Origin: Hyalella azteca
Taxonomy: Eukaryota > Arthropoda > Malacostraca > Amphipoda > Hyalellidae
DNA: 64,000 nt
Reading direction: 5' to 3'
NCBI RefSeq assembly: GCF_000764305.2
Contig: NW_025941719.1
Span: 496,001-560,000 of the forward strand
The notes under the pieces were generated by a model. The model did not search any database, was not told the DNA's origin, and saw only the letters and a list, made by a program, of their open reading frames with translations. The position numbers and the translations under genes are program-made. Positions 12,970 through 23,440 of this stretch are shown here, piece after piece. Each line of letters begins with the position of its first letter. Within the stretch, counting starts at the first letter, position 1.

Positions 12970-15184
12970 TTTCATCGTATTTTTTATTTTGTTTTTTTTT
13001 TTATTTGAATGAGGAAATAGTTACTATTTAAGAGCTGTGCTACTTTATTGAATTTAATAAATTGTGATTATTTGTATTTGAATGCTCGAATCGAAGGAAT
13101 TGGTGCTTCCATTTTAGTTGTAATTGGCGCATAGTCAGTATGCTATAAATATTTTTATAGAATTCAGACATTAACTTACGGAGGCTCGGGGCACAACGCA
13201 GTCACAAGTTAGAGACACAACTCCTTTGTAAATAATTTATCCGCTGATGTTGACTGTCCTGATAATTTTTCATCTACAAAACGATGATGGAAACTAACTC
13301 GTTCCCTGCACAGAAGTCTCCCTAGGGAACAAAATTATAATCATGCGCTGCTGCAGTATAACGGTAAGGTATTTATGCGGCAAATGTAATATAAAATTTT
13401 CACCTCATATTTTTACCTGTATTTTTAATTCAATGTTGCAGACTATAAACTCATATTCTCTAAAATGAAACAAAAACCCATTCCAACGAAAAATATTTGT
13501 TATCCACCAGCTCTGAGCTTTAATTTCAGTCGTTAAATATATCATGTGTTTAGTAATTACTGCACGTGTTTGGCATAAAAGTTCGAAGGTTCGTTTAAAA
13601 CTCGAAGAAAATATTCTCTGTTTATTCGGGGGTTTAGGCATGCAAATAAGGAAAAAATTTCAGGGAATTTTTTAATGTCACTTATCACTTTTTAAATGCC
13701 GCTGCACGCTCCAGAAGAGCGAGAAGCACCAGAGAAGTATCGCGGTAAATTCAACTTGTACGGAGAGGCGCTCAGCAAAACTCCGACTATTTTCTGTTTT
13801 TGGAGGCGGTCGTAAAAAACGATGACTCTTTTAGGACACTTTAAATGAGTCCACTGACTTGCCGTGTATGTCAAAACGAAGACTGAGTTTCTTCGCGTTC
13901 AGTAAGCTGAGCTTTCAAGTTTAGGGGTTGTCTTTTTATTATTAAGCTCGGTTTGAGCTTTGATATGGGTAGGGATGTAATGATGAGGTAAGGATCTAGA
14001 ATGACACTAAAACCGTACGGAGTATTTAAAGAAAAATGTAAGAATGTTCAGAGGCAATGTCAAGAGCCAATTTAATTTTTTTGGGGGGGGGGGGACAAAT
14101 TATGAGGAGTTCTTTTTACTTAATTCGCAGCATTTTCGTGGATTTCTTTCATCCCCTGTAACTCTTATTATAGCTGAATTCCAAGAAGTTTAATAAATAA
14201 ATTATAATCAAGGCTAAAAAAATTTCGGTTCTTTGGTTGGAAAATTGTTAATTATCTTGATACAACTGTTTCCAAGAATAGCCATCTGCTAAATGTTGCA
14301 TCCTGACAGTTCCCGATTAATTTTTCAAGAAAAGGTGTCACTTGAAAGCTCCACGAGCTTGGTCTTGTCTGAATATTGCATGGAGCAGAGTTCACTTGAA
14401 TGTTCCATGCGCTCCAACTAAACGCCTGCCTGTCAACGCGGGGCTGCGAGTGGCAGCGCTCAGCACTGATCTTCCTGACGCTGAAACATAAGACGATGAG
14501 ATCTGTCAGGGCCACTTCTTGTAACCACGATGGTGAGGCTTCCTATGCTAGCAAACGTTCATAAACGAAGAAGAAGTGGTTTTCAAACGTTTTTAGTCAT
14601 TCCTTAAGTTGAAACAGAGTGAATTTTAACGCCCCAACTAACAGTTATTGAGGAATCAATAACAATATTTTCGATAACATTTACATTATTGAACCAAGAC
14701 AGAGGTTAAAGATATCCAATTTCTCATGCACAATCGATTAAACCAATAAAACAAAGTTAAAGAAGTGAAAATAAATGAAATGATGGTGCGCCCTCATACG
14801 TAAAAAAATTATCAAAATAAAAAACAATCAATAAATTATTACAAACACAGTTTGAAACAACGTTTCTTTCGAAATTAGTTCGAAAAAATAGCACAGAAAT
14901 ATCTTCACTCACTATAGTGGCTGCAATGTGACTAGTTTTCAAGGTAACCACTTCAGCAAACTGCGATGTTGCTGTGAAACTGGCAAACTCAGATCATATC
15001 CAATGTTGGGTTAAGACCTATGTTTTGGTTTTAGACACTCTTAATTAGGTCTAGAAGCCTCGTATGCAAACTTGTAAAGATCCTGTTGCTACTGCTGGAA
15101 TAAAAATTTTCAGGACACTCAGAGGCAAGGGAGAGGCTGGACTACGGTGTGAAGCATTTACAGATATTGTTTACAGATACAGAG
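12970..15184. other. Intronic DNA with no recognised gene
   Basis: AT-rich. Open frames of at most 87 codons lie on both strands without a recognisable family. Apart from the poly-G run at 14083 I see nothing of note. Confidence 0.6.
14083..14094 (+). repeat. Poly-G run of 12
   Basis: Twelve consecutive G after a T-rich stretch. It is an uncommon homopolymer in this AT-rich window, probably of variable length. Confidence 0.9.
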
Positions 15185-15373
15185 CAGGGGCCGTATTATC
15201 AAAACTTCCTAAGTACGCAAAATCGACTTACGAGTGGCGTTGCTATGACAACTTAATACTAACGGTGGTATTATAAAAACATTTGCGTGTTAAAAATTTG
15301 CGCGAGAAGAAAATTTAGGCTTTTGGCAAAGACTTGCGTACGAAAGTTTTGATAATGCCAAAATTAGGCTGTA

Positions 15374-15397
15374 CAGGGTGCGGCGTGGGAACTTACT
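15374..15397 (+). repeat. Terminal inverted repeat of the DD41D transposon, left
   Basis: Begins CAGGGTGCGGCG and ends GGGAACTTACT. It matches the reverse complement of 16684-16707 at 23 of 24 positions (T against C at position 13) and is preceded by TA. Confidence 0.9.
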
Positions 15398-15500
15398 CTT
15401 TTAAAAAAATCACAAAGTAAAAAGTATTAAAGATAGCGTTTTAATTCTTTCTTTTTTACAAAGAGCTACATTTAAAGTTTCGTTGGGTTTACTTACAAGT

Positions 15501-16574
15501 TTAATTCTTGAATATTACATCTTGTAGGTGACCTCCATGCTGTTCAATACATTTTGTCAGACGAGATCGGAAGTTTCGCTCCACCTTCTCAAGCATGTCT
15601 GGACCAATGTCAGCAATAGCAACGCGAATGTTGTTCTTCAGTTCAGCTAGGGTCCTCGGACGATTGGTGTACACTAAGGATTTCAAGTATCCCCACAAAA
15701 AATAATCGCAGGGGGCTAAGTCCGGCGAGCGCGCTGGCCACTGGAGATCGCCCCTTAAGGAGATCACGCGTTGTGGAAAGTGTTCGCGCAAGAGAGCCAT
15801 TGAAGCGCGTGCTGTGTGAGCCGTGGCCCCATCTTGTTGAAACCACACATTTCTTACACCAAGTTCATCAAGTTTTGGAAGGAAAAACTCTTGAATCATC
15901 TGAATGTACCGTTCAGAAGTGACTGTAACTGCCCTATCGTTCTCTTCAAAAAACCATGGGCCTATGATGCCAGTCCTGGATAAGGCACACCAAACAGTCA
16001 CTCGTTCTGCATGAAGGGGCTTCTCATGAAGTTCTCGGGGGTTCACACCACTCCAATATCGCATGTTTTGCTTATTCACACACCCTGACAGATGAAAATG
16101 TGCTTCATCACTAAAAAACACAAGTGCGTTGTTAGGCAAGTTTTCAACGATGGCTTCACATGCCCTTTGTCGTGAAACAAAATCACGTGGATTTAGTTTT
16201 TGCACCACTGCCAGTTTGTAAGGGTGGAATTTTAAGTCTTGGTGCAGAATTCGCCTAACTGTGCGATCGGAAATTCTAAGCGCAGATGCATGTTTTCGTG
16301 CGGATCGCTTAGGTGATTGCAAAACCGCCTGCCTTACTCTCTCGACATTTTCTGGCGTCCTAGTGGTTTTGGAAGGACCTGGTTTTTGTTTCCACACACT
16401 GCCTGTATTCATAAAAGTATTCACCCACTGAACGATTGATGTACGACCAGGAACACGACCAGTGGGCGCGACATTAAACTGCCTCCTAAACGCACGCTGG
16501 GTTGCAACGATAGACCGGTCACTAGAAAAGTACACAGAGACTGCGAACGCGCGCTCCTCTCTCGACCACTGCAT
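15501..16574 (-). CDS. Tc1/mariner-type transposase, DD41D catalytic triad
   Basis: This enzyme cuts and rejoins its own element's DNA at TA sites in the nucleus. The frame is open back to a Met at 16664 (387 codons), but the Met at 16574 (MQWSREERAF) is the likelier start, giving 357 residues of typical family length. Numbered from the upstream Met, a helix-turn-helix DNA-binding part spans roughly residues 35-150, with WSREERAF, GRTSIVQW and ISDRTVRRIL. The catalytic domain follows: D186 in FFSDEAHFH, D278 in WFQQDGATAHT, and D320 in WPARSPDLAPCDYFLWGYLK. The last two are separated by 41 residues, which defines the DD41D group (rosa/Visitor-like). No stop or frameshift interrupts it, and the TAA is at 15501-15503. 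All three catalytic acids are present, so it may be functional. Confidence 0.92.
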   Translation of the reverse strand: MQWSREERAFAVSVYFSSDRSIVATQRAFRRQFNVAPTGRVPGRTSIVQWVNTFMNTGSVWKQKPGPSKTTRTPENVERVRQAVLQSPKRSARKHASALRISDRTVRRILHQDLKFHPYKLAVVQKLNPRDFVSRQRACEAIVENLPNNALVFFSDEAHFHLSGCVNKQNMRYWSGVNPRELHEKPLHAERVTVWCALSRTGIIGPWFFEENDRAVTVTSERYIQMIQEFFLPKLDELGVRNVWFQQDGATAHTARASMALLREHFPQRVISLRGDLQWPARSPDLAPCDYFLWGYLKSLVYTNRPRTLAELKNNIRVAIADIGPDMLEKVERNFRSRLTKCIEQHGGHLQDVIFKN

Positions 16575-16683
16575 GGTCGCAACTGAACTGAGTGGACGAA
16601 AAACTTCATAGCCTGCGCACCATATTGCGCATGGCGCCACCTTCCTAGGACTAATGGCCGCCACGTGGCGCGCAATTCAAATA

Positions 16684-16707
16684 AGTAAGTTCCCGCGCCG
16701 CACCCTG
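16684..16707 (-). repeat. Terminal inverted repeat of the DD41D transposon, right
   Basis: Reverse complement of the left repeat with one mismatch. It is followed by the TA duplicate at 16708-16709, beyond which the palindromic host element resumes. Confidence 0.9.
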
Positions 16708-16968
16708 TATTTACGTGCCACAGAACTTTTTTGTCGTAAGTACAAAAAGTTACGACAAAAAAGTTCTGTGGTATGTAAATACACCCTAATTTTGGCATTA
16801 TCAAGACTTTCGTACGCAAGTCTTAGCTAAAAGCCTAAATTTTTTTCCCGCTCAAATTTTTCCCGCGCAAATGTTTTTATAATACCACCGCTAGTATTAC
16901 GTTGTCATAGCAACGCCACTCGTAAGTCGATTTTGCGTACTTACGAAGTTTTGATAATACGGCCCCTG

Positions 16969-17819
16969 GTGATGAACTGTACATGAATGAATTTATCTAA
17001 CAGGGTTGACTAAAATGAGCCTATTTCTTTAGTTGACTAAATCCAGAAGTGAGGATGGTTGGCGAGGTGTATATATATAAAATGAGGATGTGGCGAGGGA
17101 AGCTGTATGTATACAAAAGTCTCAGCTCAATTAATGAATATTCCTATACTGCAATCTATAATGAAGTAAATGTGTGTGGGGAAATCAGCCTTAGAATGTT
17201 TTTTGCAGATATTTCTGATAGTTAATTTACATCTGCGTGGTGGAAACCATTAATAACTGCAGATGCTTGGAGATTCTCAAATTGAAAATTTCGTAAAACA
17301 CTCCTACAAGTAAAACCAAGATAATCAAATCGTACTCCTGAATATTCATTCGAGTGTTTACAGCAGAGATGTGGTAGCAATAAACTTTTAAAATGATCGT
17401 TCAGAATACAGACATGTCGCATGTAAGCAGACATATGTGCAACATTGGAGTTTACGTTCAAAACTGACAATAACTGACAATCGTGTTCAGTGCACGCAGT
17501 TCTGGAAAACTTAACAGAGAATTAAATTCTCATTATTATGACACGATAGTAATTATTGGTTATCTTCTTCCTGCACTACGTATCCAGATTGTCCTCCAGC
17601 TATATAAGCTGGAATATTGCTATAAGGCCGCACATGGCTTGTGGTATGAATCGGACGTAAAACTGCTTACTTTCAATTAACTTCGAATTTTTTTTGGACA
17701 GGCATCACTAAACAGCATGGAAGAAAGCTTCTATTTCTCTAATGTTTTTACCTAACCTGATCGAAGGAAATACTGTGCAAGTACAAATACAAGAATCCCT
17801 TCGATTCTTCGGAATATTG
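16969..17819. other. Intronic DNA with no recognised gene
   Basis: AT-rich, with short frames only. It could contain more decayed upstream sequence of the LINE at 17820, but I cannot align any reverse-transcriptase motif here. Confidence 0.5.
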
Positions 17820-18736
17820 CCGTTGCTTGGAACAAAGTTCACTTATTTCCATACAAGTAAACGTTCTTATGCCTGTTTTATTCTTTGCTTTCATAAACCA
17901 TTTGCTAGAAGTAGTGTCAAGCGTGTGCTCCGTGCATGCCGATGACATATTAGTTTATAAAACAGTCAAGGATGCATCAATTAAGTGCAATTGCAAGATT
18001 ATCTTGATAGTTAAGTTAACTGGGCTGATACGTGGCAGCTGCTTTTTAATGCTGACAAGTGTAAAGTACTTCACCTCGGGAAAAACAATGAACAGCAAGA
18101 TTAAAGTATGAGAAGACATGGTTGCAACGAAAGAGTAATGATTGAAAATTCTAGAGTGGAAAAAGATTTGGAAGCATATATCTACATGGACTGAAATTTT
18201 CTAGGCATATTGAAACGCAAGCGAATAAATCCAATAAAGTTCGTGGACTGATCAGACGTTTTTACGAGTTCCTAGATGCATAAACGATGAAGCAGTTGTT
18301 TGTCGCTGTCATGCTCGCAAACCTAGAGTTAGGAAACCCGTGTGGTCACCTAAACCTGAAAAGGACAAAAATTTAGTATAGAAAGTTCAAAGCCGTGCAA
18401 CAATGCATGATAATTACGTCTGTATAGTGACCTCATTAAAGTATACAAGTATACTCATGGTTAATTCAGAGCCCCGCAAGTATTAATAGAATTCGAAACC
18501 AGAACCAACACCAGGGGCCACGGCTATAAACTAAAAAAAAAAAACTGCGCTGCAACTTATCCACGCAATAAAATTTCTTCTCGCTTCGAGTCACCGACTT
18601 GTGGAACAGCCTCCCCAATGACATCGTCGACGCTCCAAGTATGAACGCGTTCAAGAAGAGACTAGATAAAGCCATGGAAAAATATATGTTCAGACTTGAA
18701 ATGCCTAGCACCAGATCGAACCCGGTGGAAGTCTAG
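17820..18736 (+). pseudogene. CR1/Jockey-like LINE, decayed 3' part of reverse transcriptase
   Basis: In shifting plus-strand frames the typical order of a CR1-type reverse-transcriptase C-terminal half is readable. It runs VLMPVLFFAFINHLLEV (before motif C), VHADDILVYK at about 17932-17961 (the catalytic F/A-D-D box, with H for F), then the thumb-region pieces GLIRRFYE, VTDLWNSLPNDIVDAP and NAFKKRLDKAMEKY. The frame ends at TAG 18734-18736. Several frameshifts and stops interrupt it, and the 5' part with fingers and endonuclease is missing, as expected for a 5'-truncated LINE insertion. No longer functional. The family is assigned from motif order only. Confidence 0.82.
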
Positions 18737-18878
18737 TATCTATTTCAAACTATCGTCAGTCTTGAAAAGATCCGATCGAAGGACCTGTTTTAGATCTCCT
18801 GTGTACAAGTCACGAAAAGTAAAATAAAAGAATCGGCGACAGGCCACATCAGACCTATTCTTCAGCGCTGACATCACT

Positions 18879-19172
18879 ATGATATGATATGATATGATGT
18901 GACGTGATACGATATGATATATGATATGAAATGATATGATATGATATGATATGATATGATATGATATGACATGACATGACATGACATGACATGACATGAC
19001 ATGACATGACATGACATGACATGACATGACATGACATGACATGACATGACTTGATATGATATGATATGATATGATATGATATGATATGATATGATATGAT
19101 ATGATATGATAAGATATGATATGATATGATATGATATGATATGATAAGATATGATATGATATAATATGATGT
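18879..19172 (+). repeat. (ATGAT)n / (ATGAC)n 5-bp microsatellite, about 294 bp
   Basis: Nearly continuous 5-bp repeats. A pure block of 17 ATGAC units (18966-19050) is bracketed on both sides by ATGAT units. It begins about 140 bp past the LINE stop codon. Minus-strand open frames of 100 and 125 codons through it read MSCHV and HIISY repeats and are artefacts of a 5-bp period lacking stops. Confidence 0.95.
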
Positions 19173-21454
19173 GGTATTTATGTTGTCAATAAATAAAAAT
19201 TTGTTTAATGAACATGAATTTTTAAAATTCATGTCCTAAAATTGCCTTGTCATGTCTCTGTGCCGAACAAGAGGAGCGCACAGCACAGTTTGCAAACAAC
19301 TGTTCAATACTTAAGACTTCACGAGGGTGTTCAGTCATGAGTTTTTGGGCGTTTTCAACCGTAACTCAGGGTTTGATTTCCTTAAGGTGGGCCTAGGCAG
19401 AACCGTGATAATTTTTAAAGCTTGTGGGGCCCTTGAGACGGAGTCTATACTAAATCATCATAAGGCTTTAATGTAGAAATTCAACAATCAATGATGATTG
19501 CCAAAAGGTAATATAGTAATTAAATATTATTGATTGATTGGACGTTTGAAAATTTGCTTTACGAGTTGTAAACGTCATTTTATACATGATGAACTATAGA
19601 TACTAAATTCACTCATTCATTAAATAATTCATATTCATTCAAAATATGACTGATTGCCAAATAAAATGTGTGAGTTCGGACAAAACAACGAATTTTCAAA
19701 AAATCTGAAGTCTCTCTGGTTCGTCTGCGAACTTCAAAGTTCACTGCTATTTGCATTATGTCTTCTGTGTCTCACAAATTCACGCAACTCCCAAGAACTT
19801 TGAAGGTTTGCTATCTTCAGGACAAGGAAAATTCTCACTGTTTTATCGACTCTCAGAATACCTTGAATTTCGACTCCCGTCCATATTTATTCGTTATGGC
19901 AATAAGTTTTTTGTGCATCTTTCTTGAATACATCGCTTTGTTTGAAATAGTTTCACCGATGTAAAAAGCTCACTGTTGGTTGAGTCTCAGACTGTCTTAT
20001 ATTTTACTCCGTCCTTTATTCACTCCCCTCCTGTGAGCCAAGCTTTGTTCGAGGTAGTTTTCTGTCTGTAGAATGTTCAGTGTTGGCCAAGTCTGAGAGC
20101 GTCTTGTATCTTGGCTCTGAGGAGAGTTTGTCGAGGGGCCAGAATGTTTACCAGGCTTGGCAAAAGCCCCAATTACTCGGGATCACTGCATCCGTTTGCA
20201 TTTTACGTTCCGTGAAGTCCTCGAGGAAGAAGTTGTGTGTGGAGGCGAAACCTGCCGCCGATTCCTTTGAATTATTAACATTTTCTGACTTGTGATGAGG
20301 CACTGGAAGACGCGTGATTGTATAAAATTTTATCAATATGTGAGGCAGATAAATAGAAACTGGATTTGAATAATTCGTTGATTTTTCTTAATTATTTGGC
20401 ACCAAACAAAATTGCTTAGTTTTTCTCTTTCGCTTGAATGTTCGCCGTGCGGTGTGCGAGTGAACATTATATCTCAAATGTTTTCTCCGAAAATCCTACT
20501 CACGATGAAAAACTTGATCAATTTTTTGCCCGCACGTATCGCTAAACTTGCAAGGTCTCCCGACGCACGAAGTTTTATCACAAATTACCTTGTGCCTAAA
20601 CTTCTTTCTCGGTTATGAATTGCAGTTTTTTCCTGCGAAGCTTCACGCTGGATTGCAAGAGACTATCATATAGTATCTAGAATATTTCTAAGTTTGAGTT
20701 ACTCATGATTGATAACACCCTTTATTTTGGTGGGATGATAGGCATATAAATTTTACAAAGTTTTGTTTTATTATTTCGAACTCCACAATTTTAACCAACA
20801 TAGCTCCATAGTGGCAAGCAAGCTTTGCAGCAAATCGCTCCCATAAAGACGAGGTACAATATAAAATCCCTTTAAACCTCTTCTTTATGGCGAAAAATTG
20901 AGTAAGAACATTAATGAGCAACGTTTGTCGAGTGGGAAAAGCTAAATAAATTACAGTCGGCCTCATTGCCAACCATGTAAACTAACTTCACAGAATTTGA
21001 TTACAGCTCCCACCACTTTTAGAAATTCCCAAAACGGTACACACGATACGTGATGAATTTAGAAAAAATGGAATAGACATTTAAAATAAATTAAGTCAAT
21101 TCTTATTCAAAGGCAACAAAGGTGGCGTCTCCGGTGGGTTTGGGGCGGGTTTCAGGCGAACAGCTCGTATTTCATTTCACGTCGTCTTCTGATTCGATAG
21201 TTCACACACGAACACGCACGCACTCGCAAATGTATGCTTCAGAGAACACTTGATTTAGAAAACGATCACTCATTTTAAAAGGAGTGTACAAGTATTCTAC
21301 CATGAACACTTGATTTCGAGAATTAAACTCTTTCCAGATAAAGTGTTCACGTATTCTTCCATGAACACTTGACTTTGAGAGAGAATGCAGTCTATATAAT
21401 CTTCATAATGTTCACAAATAATTTAGTAGCAAAGAAAACGCGCCAAGCAAATTC
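19173..21454. other. Intronic DNA, no gene recognised
   Basis: Mostly unremarkable AT-rich sequence with short frames on both strands. It holds a weak tandem array at 21243-21380 and two diverged copies of a CACTGTTGG/CAGTGTTGG segment at about 19970 and 20078. Nothing else is supportable. Confidence 0.5.
21243..21380 (+). repeat. Diverged tandem repeat of about 60 bp, about 2-3 units
   Basis: GAACACTTGATTT-type anchors recur at about 21245, 21304 and 21363, with related sequence between them. The array is old and diverged. Confidence 0.5.
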
Positions 21455-22800
21455 ACCATATCGATATGGAAAACGTTTCGGAATCCAGCTCCATCATCAG
21501 TTCGACAATCTAAAGATGATCAAAATCATTTTATAAGTCAAAATTCTAGCATAGACATAAAACCTAAACAAGATCTAACATTATAATCGAAAAAAACAGG
21601 ACTCGATCGGAACAACTTAGTCCTAGGGGTCACGAAAAGAAAATAAAAAACTTGAGAAAACACTAAAGCATAAAAGCCTAGGGATTCACTATTTCCAGAT
21701 TATGTGAACTAAACGCATTATTGAGACACGGTTTTCGTTTGAAGATATGTAGAGACGCCAAAATCCTCGAATCCGAGCAGCCAGAAGTGGATCCGAGTAT
21801 CTTGAAATCACTCTCAGATACAGCCACGTCGCACTGTTCAGCATGGAGGCGCACGAAAGAATCGGGAGGCTTGCCGAGAGGCAAGTTAGAACAATAGCTC
21901 CTGCAGCGGTATTCAGAAACCCAGACGTAGAAGTTACGCGACGTCATTCCAACGCACGCAGATGCGCAGCGCGCACAACTGTATTCATAGACCATGTTTA
22001 ATCGCATCCGGGCAGGAATAACGTCCTTATACCTCAAGAAAGAACCAATATTCAAATTATTTACTAGCAAAACATGTACATTAGTATTAGCGAAATATTT
22101 CATAAACAAAATCTATAGTTCTCTGGACATAGTTTTAGACGCACTACCAAATCAGGGCAATGTGCAGTAAATAATTTTCTTACTATCGCATTCAGTCACA
22201 GTTTCAGAAAATTTGTTAGATAAGAAGCGTTTGATTTTACTAAACACAATGCACGATGGAAAACCTTTCAGCTGAAATATATTACGAATAAATTTGAATT
22301 CAAAATGCATATCATGGAAGGTAAAACAAACCTTATAGCCGCAGTATATCTAAGTTTGAAGACTATTCAATTTGAAACGAAATGAGCAGAAGCTAAAGAA
22401 ACTCATACTAAAGCCGGTAAATGTCGATTTTCGATTTAAGGAAGTCTGAAAACGAACGCCAGATTTAGTAACTTTACAATTGAGAAACGACAAGCAATTG
22501 TTGGATTCTAATTCCATAGGGAATTTTATTGAAGAATGTCTGAGGTTTAGATAATCAAAGAAAAGGCCCGCATGACAGGGATGCTTGAAGATCAGAATGG
22601 TATCATCAATATACCAATTTTAAAAAATCAGTTTAAAATAAATTTCAATAGTTTCTGTAAGAGGAATATTAGTGAACCAATTTTCCACATCAAACGAAGC
22701 CATAGTCAGGTGCTAAACATCGGTAAAATCTGTCAAACGGTCGTCAAATGAGAATGTATTATCAACAGTAAACTGATTAGTAGTTAGAAAATTCAAAATG
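21455..22800 (-). pseudogene. Penelope-like retroelement, RT remnant plus GIY-YIG domain
   Basis: Penelope-like elements encode a reverse transcriptase followed by a GIY-YIG endonuclease. On the minus strand, motif A reads MASFDVENWFTNIPL (22703 downwards) and motif C is YIDD at 22613-22602, followed by SIKFPMELESNNCLSFLNCK as in this family. Fewer than ten codons separate motif A from YIDD where about a hundred are normal, so the middle of the RT is deleted. Downstream, an open stretch (22109-21678, 143 codons) carries the GIY-YIG-type endonuclease: MVYEYSCARCASACVGMTSRNFY, then SLHIFKRKPCLNN, with Y/I-G of the consensus changed to CVG. Stops and shifts break the RT. Inactive. Confidence 0.8.
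21474..21506 (-). other. Hammerhead-like core boxes in Penelope 3' region
   Basis: Read on the minus strand: GTC, three bases, CTGATGA, a short possible stem (GGA with TCC), then GAAAC. CUGAUGA and GAAA are the conserved boxes of hammerhead ribozymes, which Penelope-like elements are known to carry. I cannot draw a full three-stem fold, because stem I would be almost absent with this GTC. Treat it as a family hallmark and not as a proven ribozyme. A perfect CCATATCGATATGG palindrome lies just downstream on the minus strand. Confidence 0.4.
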
Positions 22801-22865
22801 AGAACTAAAAATATGGCTATGTTGAAGCTTGGGGTATTATACGCAGCAAAAATACGCAATGGCAG

Positions 22866-23440
22866 TCCTGCCCGGATGCGATCAAACCTGGTCTATGAGT
22901 ACAGTTGTGCGCGCTGCGCACCTGCGTACGTTGGAATGACGTCGCGTAACTTCTACATCTGGGCTTCTGAACACTGCGGCAGGAGCTATCGTTCTAATTT
23001 GCCTCTCGGCAAGCCTATCAGTCTCCCGTTCGCCTCCATGCAGAGCAGTGCGACGTGGCTGTATCTGAGAGTAATTTCAGGATACTCGGTTCCACTTCTG
23101 GCTGCTCGGATTTGAGGATTTTGGAGTCTCTACATATCTTCAAACGAAAACCATGTCTATATAATGCGATTAGATCATATCCTCTTGAAATAGGGAATCG
23201 CTAGGCTTCTATTTTTTAGTGTTTTTTCTTAAATTTTTTCATTTTCGCGACTCCTAGGACCAAGTTGTTCCAATCGAGTCCTTTTTTTGATATAGTGTTA
23301 GGTCTTGTTTAGGTTTTATGTCTGTCTTAGATTTTTGACTTATAAAATGATTTTATTCGTTTTTAGATTGTCGAACTGATGATGGAGCTGAACGTTTTCA
23401 ATATGGGAGTATTCTTTGCTTTTAAATTCCTTGTGAACTT
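22866..23440 (+). pseudogene. Penelope-like element 3' fragment, GIY-YIG domain, opposite orientation
   Basis: From CCTGCCCGGATGCG at about 22866 onward the plus strand matches the minus-strand copy: LVYEYSCARCAPAYVGMTSRNFY with the GIY-YIG core in better shape (AYVGMTSR), then LPLGKP and a frame break before SLHIFKRKPCLYN. The shared 3' non-coding tail follows to about 23440. Sequence before 22866 does not match, so the copy is 5' truncated. An 8-base deletion at 23391 removes part of the stem and the GAAA box that the other copy retains. Arranged head to head with 21455-22800, separated by about 65 bp. Confidence 0.8.

Larger units (their letters stand above)
15374..16707 (-). mobile_element. 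Tc1/mariner-superfamily DD41D transposon, apparently full length (1334 bp)
   Basis: The terminal inverted repeats are about 24 bp and begin CAGGGTGCGGCG. The element is flanked on both sides by TA (15372-15373 and 16708-16709), the standard Tc1/mariner target duplication. One uninterrupted transposase gene fills most of it on the minus strand. Near-identical ends, an intact gene and an intact TA duplication point to a recent insertion. The host site is the 448-bp palindromic element around it. Confidence 0.9.
15185..16968. mobile_element. Palindromic foldback element (448 bp) split by a DD41D transposon
   Basis: The left end reads CAGGGGCCGTATTATCAAAA and the right end is its reverse complement, finishing at 16968. 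Once the inserted transposon and its TA duplicate are removed, the two arms are 224 bp each and meet near 16744/16745, at TTGTCGTAA facing TTACGACAA. Similarity runs along the whole arm length with scattered substitutions, so this is an almost complete palindrome and not a spacer with short terminal repeats. It has no open frame of its own. No target-site duplication could be found beside the ends. It resembles foldback/MITE-type non-autonomous DNA transposons; the superfamily is undetermined. Confidence 0.8.

Noticed and set aside
15643..15846. 67-codon minus-strand frame, and another at 16421-16819
   Set aside because: Both are shadows of the DD41D transposase and its terminal sequence in other frames.
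16575..16664. 30-residue N-terminal extension of the transposase
   Set aside because: The family starts at a motif like MQWSREERAF. The extension is not family-like and is treated as 5' untranslated sequence.
18740..19232. Minus-strand open frames of 100 and 125 codons with MSCHV / HIISY repeats
   Set aside because: 5-bp microsatellite translated in different registers, not a gene.
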